Positions 45,360-52,791 of a DNA stretch of 64,000 bases are shown piece after piece. Both the position numbers and the translations under genes were made by a program. Position 1 is the first letter of the stretch. Each line of letters begins with the position of its first letter. The notes below the pieces were generated by a model. It was not told the DNA's origin and did not search any database. It saw nothing but the letters and a program-made list of their open reading frames with translations. The DNA is from Beduinella massiliensis (GTDB taxonomy: Bacteria; Bacillota; Clostridia; Christensenellales; Aristaeellaceae): NCBI RefSeq assembly GCF_900199405.1, contig NZ_LT963430.1:124001-188000 (forward strand). The letters are read 5' to 3'.

Positions 45360-47960
45360 ATGAACGAAACGCAGATCGTCGACAGCGTAGAGACGTTTGA
45401 GGCGGCGCTTGCCCGCGTGCGCGAGGCGCAGCGGCGCTACGCGGCCTACACGCAGGAGCAGGTGGACCGCATCTTCAAGGCGGCGGCCGTAGCCGCGAAC
45501 AAGGCGCGCATCCCCCTGGCCAAGATGGCGGTTGCGGAGACCGGCATGGGCGTGGTGGAGGACAAGGTCATCAAGAACCACTTCGCCGCCGAATACATTT
45601 ACAACGCATATAAGGACACCAGAACCTGCGGCGTCGTCGAGGAGGATGCGGCCTACGGCGTGAAGAAGATCGCGGAGCCCATCGGCGTCATCGCGGCGGT
45701 CATCCCCACGACGAACCCGACCTCGACCGCGATCTTCAAGACGCTGCTCGCGCTCAAGACGCGCAACGGCATCGTCATCAGCCCGCACCCCCGCGCCAAG
45801 GGCTGCACCATCGCGGCGGCGAAGACCGTGCTGGAGGCCGCGGTGGCGGCGGGCGCGCCCGAGGACATCATCAGCTGGATCGACGTGCCCTCGCTGGAGC
45901 TGACGAATATGGCGATGAAGGAAGCGGACATCATCCTCGCCACCGGCGGCCCGGGCATGGTGCGCGCGGCCTATTCCTCCGGCAAGCCGGCGCTGGGCGT
46001 CGGCGCGGGCAACACCCCCGCCATCATCGACGAGAGCGCGGACATCCTGCTCGCGGTGAACTCCATCATCCATTCCAAGACGTTCGACAACGGCATGATC
46101 TGCGCCAGCGAGCAGAGCGTCATCGTGCTAAGCCCCGTGTACGACGCGGTGAAGGCCGAATTCAGCCGCCGCGGCTGCTATTTCCTGAATGCGGACGAGA
46201 CGGACTGCGTGCGCCGCACCCTCCTCATCAACGGTTCGCTCAACGCGCGCATCGTCGGCCAGGGCGCGCGCAGGATCGCGGAGCTCGCGGGCGTCGCCGT
46301 GCCGGAAAACACCAAGATCCTCATCGGCGAGGTGCAGAGCGTAGACCTTTCCGAGGAGTTCGCGCACGAGAAGCTGTCGCCCGTGCTGGCGATGTACCGT
46401 GCGGAGGACTTCGAGGACGCGCTGGAAAAGGCGGAGCACCTCATCGCGGATGGCGGCTACGGCCATACCTCCTCGCTGTACGTGAACGCCGTCACCGAGC
46501 GGGAAAAGATCGACCGGCACGCCGCGCGCATGAAGACCTGCCGCATCCTCATCAACACCCCCGCCTCGCAGGGCGGCATCGGCGACCTGTACAACTTCAA
46601 GCTCGCGCCCTCGCTGACGCTGGGCTGCGGCTCCTGGGGCGGCAACTCCGTGTCGGAAAACGTCGGGGTGAAGCACCTGCTCAACATCAAGACCGTCGCG
46701 GAGAGGAGAGAGAACATGCTTTGGTTCCGCGCGCCGCAGAAGGTGTACATCAAGAAGGGCTGCCTGCCGGTGGCGCTTTCGGAGCTTCGGGACGTCCTGG
46801 GCAAGCGCCGCGCCTTCGTGGTCACCGACTCCTTCCTCTTCAACAACGGCTATACCAAGCCGGTCACCGATAAGCTGGACGAGATGGGCGTCGTGCACAC
46901 CACGTTCTACGACGTCGCGCCCGACCCTTCGCTGGGCTGTGCGATGGAGGGCGCAAGGCAGATGGCCGCCTTCAAGCCGGACGTCATCATCGCCGTCGGT
47001 GGCGGCAGCGCGATGGACGCGGCCAAGATCATGTGGGTGCTCTACGAACACCCCGAGGCGGACTTCATGGACATGGCGATGCGCTTTGTGGACATCCGCA
47101 AGCGCGTGTATACCTTCCCCAAGATGGGCGAAAAGGCGTACTTTATCGCCGTGCCGACCTCCGCGGGCACGGGCAGCGAGGTGACGCCGTTCGCGGTCAT
47201 CACCGACGAGAACACGGGCGTCAAGTACCCGCTGGCCGATTACGAGCTCATGCCGAACATGGCGATCGTGGACGCGGACATGATGATGAACGCGCCCAAG
47301 GGGCTCACCAGCGCCAGCGGCATCGACGCGCTGGTGCATTCGCTGGAGGCGTACGCGGCCATGCTTGCGACGGACTACACCGACGGTTTGGCCCTGCGCT
47401 CCATGCAGATGGTCTTCGACTACCTGCCCCGCGCCTACGACGACGGCCCGAACGACCCCGTGGCGCGCGAAAAGATGGCCAACGCCGCCACCATGGCGGG
47501 CATGGCCTTCGCCAACGCCTTCCTGGGGCTCTGCCACTCCATGGCGCACAAGCTGGGCGCGTTCCACCACCTGCCGCACGGCATCGCCAACGCGCTGCTG
47601 ATCTGCGAGGTGATGCGCTTCAACGCTGCGGAGGTTCCCGCGAAGATGGGCACCTTCCCGCAGTACGACCATCCGCACACGCTGGCCCGCTACGCCGAGG
47701 TGGCGGACGCGCTCAAGGCCGGCGGCGGCACCGACGAGGAAAAGCTGGAAAACCTGATCGCCATGATCGAAGGCCTCAAGGAGCGCATCGGCATCAGGAA
47801 GACGATCCGCGATTACGGCGTGGACGAACAGGACTTCCTGAGCCGTCTGGACGAGATGGTCGAGCAGGCGTTCGACGACCAGTGCACGGGCGCGAACCCG
47901 CGCTATCCGCTGATGAGCGAGATCAGGCAGATGTATCTGAACGCCTATTATGGCCGCTGA
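45360..47960 (+). CDS. adhE: Bifunctional acetaldehyde-CoA/alcohol dehydrogenase
   Basis: 866 aa, the normal AdhE size. Residues 1-440: aldehyde dehydrogenase with PTTNPTSTAIFKTL and catalytic Cys in FDNGMICASEQS. Linker then iron-dependent alcohol dehydrogenase (about 455-866): GGGSAMDAAK, PTSAGTGSEVTPFAVI, and metal His in LCHSMAHKLGAFHHLPHGIANA. It turns acetyl-CoA into ethanol while oxidising two NADH. AAAGGAG precedes ATG 45360. Two Rex-like operators upstream suggest redox control. Confidence 0.97.
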   Translation: MNETQIVDSVETFEAALARVREAQRRYAAYTQEQVDRIFKAAAVAANKARIPLAKMAVAETGMGVVEDKVIKNHFAAEYIYNAYKDTRTCGVVEEDAAYGVKKIAEPIGVIAAVIPTTNPTSTAIFKTLLALKTRNGIVISPHPRAKGCTIAAAKTVLEAAVAAGAPEDIISWIDVPSLELTNMAMKEADIILATGGPGMVRAAYSSGKPALGVGAGNTPAIIDESADILLAVNSIIHSKTFDNGMICASEQSVIVLSPVYDAVKAEFSRRGCYFLNADETDCVRRTLLINGSLNARIVGQGARRIAELAGVAVPENTKILIGEVQSVDLSEEFAHEKLSPVLAMYRAEDFEDALEKAEHLIADGGYGHTSSLYVNAVTEREKIDRHAARMKTCRILINTPASQGGIGDLYNFKLAPSLTLGCGSWGGNSVSENVGVKHLLNIKTVAERRENMLWFRAPQKVYIKKGCLPVALSELRDVLGKRRAFVVTDSFLFNNGYTKPVTDKLDEMGVVHTTFYDVAPDPSLGCAMEGARQMAAFKPDVIIAVGGGSAMDAAKIMWVLYEHPEADFMDMAMRFVDIRKRVYTFPKMGEKAYFIAVPTSAGTGSEVTPFAVITDENTGVKYPLADYELMPNMAIVDADMMMNAPKGLTSASGIDALVHSLEAYAAMLATDYTDGLALRSMQMVFDYLPRAYDDGPNDPVAREKMANAATMAGMAFANAFLGLCHSMAHKLGAFHHLPHGIANALLICEVMRFNAAEVPAKMGTFPQYDHPHTLARYAEVADALKAGGGTDEEKLENLIAMIEGLKERIGIRKTIRDYGVDEQDFLSRLDEMVEQAFDDQCTGANPRYPLMSEIRQMYLNAYYGR

Positions 47961-47975
47961 GAAGGGGGCAGGAAT

Positions 47976-48728
47976 ATGAATCTGGACAAGATCATCGCGG
48001 TGCGCACCTCCAAGACCGTCTATCGCGACGGGGACACCGTCGTCAAGGTGTTCGACGAGGACTACAGGAAGACCGACGTGCTGAATGAGGCGCTCAATCA
48101 GGCGCGCGTGGAGGAGACGGGCCTTCGCATCCCCAGGGTGCTGGAGGTCACGAAGGTGGACGGCAAGTGGGCCATCGTGTCCGAATACATCGAGGGCAAG
48201 ACGCTCTCGCAGTTGATGGAAGAGAACCCGGAGAAGAAGGACGAATACCTGGAGCAGTTGGTGGACATTCAGCTTTCCATGCACGCGCAGAAGGCCCCGG
48301 CGCTGCTCAACAAGCTGAAGGAGAAGATGCACCGCAAAATCTCCGCGACGACGTTCGACGCGACGACGCGCTATGAGCTGCACACGCGCCTGGCGGGCAT
48401 GCCGGATCACAACAAGCTCTGCCACGGCGACTTCGACCCCAGCAACGTCATCCTTCAGCCCGACGGCACGCCCTGCATCATCGACTGGTCGCACGCGACC
48501 CAGGGAAACGCCAGCGCGGACGCGGCGCGCACCTACCTGCTGTTCTGGCTTGCCGGGGACATTCAGGGCGCGGAAAAGTACCTGAACCTCTTTTGCAGGA
48601 AGAGCGACACGGCCAAGCAGTACGTGCAGAAGTGGATTCCGATCGTCGCGGCCTCGCAGACGGTCAAGGGCAAGCCGGAGGAGCGGGAGTTCCTCGCGCA
48701 CTGGGTAAACGTGGTCGATTACGAGTAA
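47976..48728 (+). CDS. APH-fold phosphotransferase (TIGR02172-like)
   Basis: 250 aa aminoglycoside phosphotransferase-like kinase. VYRDGDTVVKVFDEDY (N lobe Lys), SEYIEGKTLSQLM, and the catalytic LCHGDFDPSNVILQPDGTPCIIDWSHATQGN (Brenner-type HGDFxxxN and DW). Resembles the TIGR02172 group rather than resistance enzymes. It follows adhE by 15 bp and may be cotranscribed. Substrate unknown. Confidence 0.85.
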   Translation: MNLDKIIAVRTSKTVYRDGDTVVKVFDEDYRKTDVLNEALNQARVEETGLRIPRVLEVTKVDGKWAIVSEYIEGKTLSQLMEENPEKKDEYLEQLVDIQLSMHAQKAPALLNKLKEKMHRKISATTFDATTRYELHTRLAGMPDHNKLCHGDFDPSNVILQPDGTPCIIDWSHATQGNASADAARTYLLFWLAGDIQGAEKYLNLFCRKSDTAKQYVQKWIPIVAASQTVKGKPEEREFLAHWVNVVDYE

Positions 48729-48741
48729 GGAGGACGGGTCC

Positions 48742-48987
48742 ATGGTAAAGGTGACGGTCTGCATCGGCAGCTGCTGCCACACGAAGGGCGCTGGGCGCGT
48801 GGTGGAGCGGCTGCAGCACCTGATCGCGGAGGCGAACCTCAAGGAGAAGGTGGACCTCGCGGGCAAGTTCTGCATGGGCACCTGCGAAAAGGGCGTATGC
48901 GTCACGGTGGACGGGGAGGCATTCTCCGTGACGCCGGAGACGGTGCGCGATTTCTTCGAGCGGGAAGTCAGGCCCAAGGCGGCGTAG
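48742..48987 (+). CDS. Thioredoxin-like [2Fe-2S] ferredoxin
   Basis: 81 aa. NuoE-C-terminal-like fold: VCIGSCCHTKGAGRVVERL and GKFCMGTCEKGVCVTVDGE place Cys in the C-x4-5-C ... C-x3-C pattern that holds a 2Fe-2S cluster, with the usual VTPETVRDFFEREV C-terminus. Such small proteins shuttle electrons to [FeFe] hydrogenases or NADH dehydrogenase modules. GGAGG nine bases before ATG. Last gene of the adhE cluster, fitting redox balancing. Confidence 0.88.
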   Translation: MVKVTVCIGSCCHTKGAGRVVERLQHLIAEANLKEKVDLAGKFCMGTCEKGVCVTVDGEAFSVTPETVRDFFEREVRPKAA

Positions 48988-49004
48988 AGAAAGCGGATAA
49001 AAGC

Positions 49005-49042
49005 AACGGGAAGCAGGGTGAGAGCTCTGCTTCCCGTTTTTA
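49005..49042. terminator. Terminator after ferredoxin gene
   Basis: AACGGGAAGCAG pairs perfectly with CTGCTTCCCGTT over a 10-nt loop, then TTTATAATT. Confidence 0.9.
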
Positions 49043-49056
49043 TAATTAAATAATCG

Positions 49057-49332
49057 TTAGTTTTCCTTTGAACTATCTGATGGCAAATCTCTCCACGAAA
49101 CACCAGTGAAGAACTCTTCAATTTCTACGTCATAGACTTCCGATAAAGCTAGTAGCACACTAATACGGATACTATAGCGACCAGCTTCCATCTGAGATAA
49201 GATTTCCCTACTTATAGGAACTTGCATAAGAGTTAGCTTAGCAACAACAGCTTCTTGTGTTAGACCTGCCGCAATACGTAACTTTTGAAGATTTTGTCCT
49301 ATCGATATATCTTGCTTTAACCTTCTAGCCAT
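49057..49332 (-). CDS. XRE-family repressor, AT-rich
   Basis: 91 aa. HTH_3 domain IGQNLQKLRIAAGLTQEAVVAKLTLMQVPISREILSQMEAGRYSIRISVLLALSEVYDVEIEEFF. The gene is markedly AT-richer than its neighbours and uses A/T-ending codons, suggesting acquisition. ATG 49332 is chosen (GGGAG eight bases upstream) over GTG 49341. Divergent from the unknown gene at 49437; the gap holds two related palindromes that are probable binding sites for this protein. Confidence 0.88.
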   Translation of the reverse strand: MARRLKQDISIGQNLQKLRIAAGLTQEAVVAKLTLMQVPISREILSQMEAGRYSIRISVLLALSEVYDVEIEEFFTGVSWRDLPSDSSKEN

Positions 49333-49345
49333 CGCACCCACTCCC

Positions 49346-49367
49346 GGAAATGTAATTTATACATTCC
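49346..49367. promoter_or_regulatory. XRE operator candidate 1
   Basis: GGAAATGTA-ATTT-ATACATTCC, a 9-4-9 inverted repeat with two internal mismatches, just upstream of the XRE start. Same half-site (GGAATGTA) as operator 2. Confidence 0.7.
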
Positions 49368-49369
49368 AC

Positions 49370-49417
49370 TTGATTGTACATGGGTTTAATGATAGAATTG
49401 GAATGTATACATTCCAA
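49370..49417 (+). promoter_or_regulatory. Promoter with XRE operator 2
   Basis: TTGATT (49370-49375), 17-bp spacer, TAGAAT (49393-49398). The 20-bp perfect palindrome TTGGAATGTATACATTCCAA (49398-49417) begins at the -10 and covers the start of transcription, ideal for repression. Confidence 0.8.
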
Positions 49418-49436
49418 ATTTGGCGTGGAGGTAAAT

Positions 49437-50087
49437 ATGCAGAAGAATCCTAATCTAAATCCGATGCTAAACGTTATCCCCGCCCGCGTCTTTATGGAGG
49501 CGGGCGGCGCTGCCGCGTGGTGCGCGTCCCATCAGGAAACGGTGCTCAAAATCATGGGACAGGTTCCCTGCGAGAAGACGGAGCGGGAGGAAATCGAGAG
49601 CCAGCTCCTCCGGGACGGACGGTTTGAACTGCTGACAGCGATGATCCTCTGCGACATAACGCGAAATCCGGGCCCGCGGAAAGAGAACCTGCTGGAGCAG
49701 CTTACGGTCGATCCATCCAACGGCGAGCCGCAGGCATATGAGGTCAAGCGCCTGGGGCAGCTTCTTTCCTTCCTGCGCTGGTGCGATGAAAAAGAAGAAG
49801 CCCTCCTCGTGGAGGGCGGGGACGGGCTGGAACAATTCCGTCTGCTGTACCTGGCGATTGGCGTGGGCTATGGGGCGCTGACCGTTTCCCTGGCCGCGAG
49901 GATGGGCGCTGCGGGGGTCAACCGGGGCTTCGCGGCGCTCAAAAAGTACGAGGGAAGGGAAAAGCAGCTATTCAGGAGCTGGCTTCGTGCCTTCTACGCG
50001 CGCCAGCCGGAGGGCCGGGACAAGCGAAAGCTGGGGAAGCGGCTTCTGCGCTGCGCCCCGCCCTCCGTGCGGCCGCTTCGCCTGTAG
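49437..50087 (+). CDS. Unrecognised 216-aa protein under XRE control
   Basis: Begins MQKNPNLNPMLNVIPARVF. No membrane segment or known motif; mostly helical, with a basic C-terminus (KRKLGKRLLRC). The first third contains a Cys/Glu-rich region (GQVPCEKTEREEIESQLL). Start chosen for GGAGG six bases before ATG 49437. Base composition returns to the GC-rich norm within this gene although its promoter region and repressor are AT-rich. Function unknown; the tight operator suggests a conditionally expressed product. Confidence 0.65.
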   Translation: MQKNPNLNPMLNVIPARVFMEAGGAAAWCASHQETVLKIMGQVPCEKTEREEIESQLLRDGRFELLTAMILCDITRNPGPRKENLLEQLTVDPSNGEPQAYEVKRLGQLLSFLRWCDEKEEALLVEGGDGLEQFRLLYLAIGVGYGALTVSLAARMGAAGVNRGFAALKKYEGREKQLFRSWLRAFYARQPEGRDKRKLGKRLLRCAPPSVRPLRL

Positions 50088-50090
50088 CCG

Positions 50091-50576
50091 TTACCGCGTT
50101 TTTTGAAACGCGATCCGGGGCGAGCCGTCCGCGAGGCGGATGTTCCCGCAGCGCGTAAAGCCGAGCTTGCCGAGCAGCGCCTGCATGGGCGCGTTGTCCG
50201 CGTGCGTGTCGATGCGTACGTTCCCGGAGCGCGCAAACGCCCAGTTCAGGCAGAAGGTCGCCGCGCCCTTCGTGCCCGGCGCGGAGGCGACCCGGTGCAC
50301 GACGGCGTAGGGCGCGTCGTTTAACCACGCGCCGTCTTCGATCACGCGGTACGTCGGGTCTTCCTCCTGTGCGTAGGCAAAGACGCCCGCGAGCCTGCCG
50401 TCCGCGAGGCAGACGTACAGCCTGCCCAGCCGGATGTCTTCCTCCAGGAGCGCCTGCGCCGGGTAGCTGTTCCCCCATTGCCCGGCGTTGCCGTTTTCCG
50501 CCATGAACCTGCGCGCGTGGTCATAGATGGACAGTATTTCGTCCAGATCGCCCGAATCGGCGCGGCGTATTTCCAT
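50091..50576 (-). CDS. GNAT-family N-acetyltransferase
   Basis: 161 aa. IRRADSGDLDEILSIYDHARRFM at the start, YVCLADGRLAGVFAYA (beta-4), VVHRVASAPGTKGAATFCLNWAF (acetyl-CoA loop region, modified) and DTHADNAPMQALLGKLGFTRCGNI (C-terminal GNAT motif). ATG 50576 with GGGGAA upstream. Substrate unknown. Convergent with the unknown gene, four bases apart. Confidence 0.88.
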   Translation of the reverse strand: MEIRRADSGDLDEILSIYDHARRFMAENGNAGQWGNSYPAQALLEEDIRLGRLYVCLADGRLAGVFAYAQEEDPTYRVIEDGAWLNDAPYAVVHRVASAPGTKGAATFCLNWAFARSGNVRIDTHADNAPMQALLGKLGFTRCGNIRLADGSPRIAFQKTR

Positions 50577-50616
50577 ATGCGTTCCCCGCTTTCCATTGGT
50601 GTCTGCTATCCGGTTT

Positions 50617-50656
50617 ATTATACCACGCGCGCCGCATCTTTGCGCGCCGCATCTTT
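50617..50656 (-). repeat. 15-bp tandem duplication at the acetyltransferase promoter
   Basis: GCGCGCCGCATCTTT occurs twice in perfect tandem (50627-50656), directly upstream of the minus-strand -10 TATAAT (50622-50617). It occupies the spacer and -35 position, so copy number would move the -35 element. Confidence 0.75.
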
Positions 50657-50705
50657 CGTTCAAAAAATGAACGGGGTGGACAGGGCGGCGCGGAGGGATT
50701 ACAAT
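50657..50705 (+). promoter_or_regulatory. Methyltransferase promoter with upstream palindrome
   Basis: TGGACA (50677-50682), 17-bp spacer, TACAAT (50700-50705). CGTTCA-N5-TGAACG (50657-50673) lies just upstream and may be a regulator site. Confidence 0.55.
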
Positions 50706-50744
50706 GATTTCAATGATTTGAAAGACCGATCGGAGGTATGACGC

Positions 50745-51446
50745 ATGGACGAGGACTACCTCGAGCTCAAGGCCTGGCTGGACGAGACGCGGGACGCGCC
50801 GCTGGAGGCCATGGACGCATTTTTCGACGCGCGCATCGGCGATTATGAGGCGCACATGTCGCCCTGGGAAAAGCACTATGCCTGGATGGCGGGCCTGCTG
50901 CCGGAGGGGATCGAAACGCTGCTGGACATCGGCTGCGGCACCGGGCTGGAGCTGGACTGCATCTTTCGGCGCTTCCCGGCGCTTTGCGTGACGGGCGTCG
51001 ATCTGTCGGCGGAGATGCTCGCGCAGCTTCGCCGCAAGCACGGGGATAAACGCCTTTCCCTCGTGCGGGCGGATTACTTTACCCATCCGCTGGGGGAGAA
51101 CGTCTTCGACGCGGCGGTGTCCTTTGAGACGCTGCACCACTACACGATGGAGCGCAAGACGCTGCTCTTCAGGCGGCTGCGGCAGGCGCTCAGGCCCGGC
51201 GGCGTGTATCTGGAGTGCGACTACATCGCCGGGACGCAGGCGATTGAAGACCTCGTGTTCGCGGAGAGCGCGCGGCGGCGGGCGCGGGACGGCATCGCGC
51301 CGGAGGCGTTCGTGCACTTCGATACGCCGCTGACGCTCTCGCACGAGATGCAGGCCCTGCGGGACGCGGGCTTTGCGCGCGTGGAGTGCATCGGCTTTCT
51401 GCCGGGGGACAACCATACGCCGATGATCCGGGCGGTGAAGGGATGA
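50745..51446 (+). CDS. Class I SAM-dependent methyltransferase
   Basis: 233 aa. Motif I LLDIGCGTGLELD (about 64-76), motif II VTGVDLSAEML, LVRADYF, and VFDAAVSFETLHHYTMERKTLLFRRLRQALRPGGVYLECDYIAG, the Methyltransf_25/11 pattern. Stop overlaps the next ATG. Substrate unknown. Confidence 0.9.
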   Translation: MDEDYLELKAWLDETRDAPLEAMDAFFDARIGDYEAHMSPWEKHYAWMAGLLPEGIETLLDIGCGTGLELDCIFRRFPALCVTGVDLSAEMLAQLRRKHGDKRLSLVRADYFTHPLGENVFDAAVSFETLHHYTMERKTLLFRRLRQALRPGGVYLECDYIAGTQAIEDLVFAESARRRARDGIAPEAFVHFDTPLTLSHEMQALRDAGFARVECIGFLPGDNHTPMIRAVKG

Positions 51447-51946
51447 GAAAGCGGCTGATCTTCCTGTGCGGCCCCAACGGCGTGGGCAAGACGGCCCTTT
51501 GCCGGGAAATTCTGCGCAGGACGCCGGGCAGCGCCTATGTGGACAGCGACCCGCGGCGGCAGACGAACCCCTTCGTGCTCAGCGACGAGACGGCGCCGGC
51601 GATTCAAAAGAACCTGTCCTGCGTGCTGACAAATTACCTGCAATGCCCGGCTGTGGACACGGTGCTCTTTTCCTACGGCCTTCACGGGCGCAGAAGGGAA
51701 ATCTTCGAGGGCGTGCTGGAAGACCTCGCAGGGCAGAGCTTCCGCTTCTTCCCCTTCCTGCTCACCTGCGGCGAGGCGGAAAACGTCCGGCGGATGCGGC
51801 TGGACGGGCGCGACGAGGCGCGCATCGAGCGCGCGCTGCGCGTATCGCGGGCCGCTTACGACGATGTGCCCTATCCGAAGATCGACGTGACGCATCTGTC
51901 CGTGCCGGAGGCCGCGGCGCTTATTCTGGCGCGCTGCACCCTTTGA
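51443..51946 (+). CDS. P-loop kinase-like ATPase (AAA_18/33)
   Basis: 167 aa. Walker A FLCGPNGVGKTALCREIL at the N-terminus, then DSDPRRQTNPFVLSDET and a helical lid RMRLDGRDEARIERALRVSR, as in small nucleoside or antibiotic kinases. ATGA overlap with the methyltransferase gene implies one functional unit, perhaps modifying a small molecule. No specific substrate can be named. Confidence 0.8.
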   Translation: MRKRLIFLCGPNGVGKTALCREILRRTPGSAYVDSDPRRQTNPFVLSDETAPAIQKNLSCVLTNYLQCPAVDTVLFSYGLHGRRREIFEGVLEDLAGQSFRFFPFLLTCGEAENVRRMRLDGRDEARIERALRVSRAAYDDVPYPKIDVTHLSVPEAAALILARCTL

Positions 51947-52021
51947 ATCAAACATCCCCCGTAAGGCCGCCGGCGATTGGGTTCGCCGGACGCCCCGCGG
52001 GGAAGTTTTTTAAAATTGAAA

Positions 52022-52609
52022 TCAATCCTCGATGATCTGCTCGCAGACGCTGTATACCAGCGCTTCCAGGGCCTCCTGATAGTGCTCGCCGATGTCCTCG
52101 CGCTGGAAGTAGCTCATGACGATCATGCGCAGCATCGCCTCGGCGATGTCCCTGGACACCTTGAGCCGTGCGCCGGAGCGGTCGATCAGGCGCGCGATGT
52201 GCTGGCTGTCGCTGTGGTAGTGTTCCCGCAGGACGTCCGGCGGCAGGCGGCGCAGGATGGCGGGCAGGTCCTTGGCGAAGAGCGCCATGGTCTCGCCCTG
52301 GCCCATAACCCGGCAGGCCGTGAGGATCGCCTGGGCGACGCGGGCCTTGAGCGGCAAATCCATGCGGCCGTCCAGCACGGACTCGGCGCTGCCGTAGATG
52401 TCCGCGTGCCATTCCTCCAGGATGTCGAGGAAGAGGTGCTCCTTGCTGTCGTAAAACCGGTAAAAGGCGCTCTTGGAGATGCCCGCTTCACGCGTAAGCT
52501 GCTCCAGCGTCGTCTTCTTCATGCCGATCGTCGCCGCGCAGCGCCGGGCGGCATCCGTGAGCAGCCGGGTGATGGTTTCGCGTTCCTGCATGCTGAATGC
52601 CGTCGCCAT
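52022..52609 (-). CDS. TetR-family repressor
   Basis: 195 aa. N-terminal HTH: ITRLLTDAARRCAATIGMKKTTLEQLTREAGISKSAFYRFYDSKEHLFLDILEEW, then a helical ligand domain. ATG 52609 has AAAGG nine bases upstream, better than ATG 52618. It lies last in a leftward run behind the export genes and probably represses them; an inverted repeat at the operon start (56943-56965) is a candidate site. Confidence 0.92.
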   Translation of the reverse strand: MATAFSMQERETITRLLTDAARRCAATIGMKKTTLEQLTREAGISKSAFYRFYDSKEHLFLDILEEWHADIYGSAESVLDGRMDLPLKARVAQAILTACRVMGQGETMALFAKDLPAILRRLPPDVLREHYHSDSQHIARLIDRSGARLKVSRDIAEAMLRMIVMSYFQREDIGEHYQEALEALVYSVCEQIIED

Positions 52610-52625
52610 TGCGTTCATCCTTTCT

Positions 52626-52786
52626 TTGGAGGGCGCTGCCCTCCAATCCTCCCGCCAAAGGGACGTCGTCCCTTTGGAATCCCGTCCTGTTCGTCTGTAG
52701 CATGACGCGGCCCCCGCGCCGCAGCGCAAAGTGGGATTCTCAAGGGGCGATGCCCCTTGAGCGGGGTTCAGGGGCGGAGCCCCTGA
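52626..52786. repeat. Array of four triloop hairpins
   Basis: Four perfect inverted repeats, each with a 3-nt loop: TTGGAGGGC-GCT-GCCCTCCAA (52626-52646), CCAAAGGGAC-GTC (52655-52677), TCAAGGGGC-GAT (52740-52760) and TCAGGGGC-GGA (52768-52786). They fill the gap between the adaptor and TetR genes. Looks like an interspersed palindromic (REP/BIME-like) element rather than one terminator, since no T run follows. Confidence 0.85.
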
Positions 52787-52791
52787 TGGAT

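Noticed and set aside
47976-48728. Aminoglycoside resistance gene
   Set aside because: APH fold is clear but the sequence fits the TIGR02172-like metabolic group and sits in a redox cluster; no resistance context.
46128-49121. 997-codon leftward open frame opposite adhE
   Set aside because: Antisense shadow of adhE and following genes caused by GC-rich codon use; no start signal or family features.
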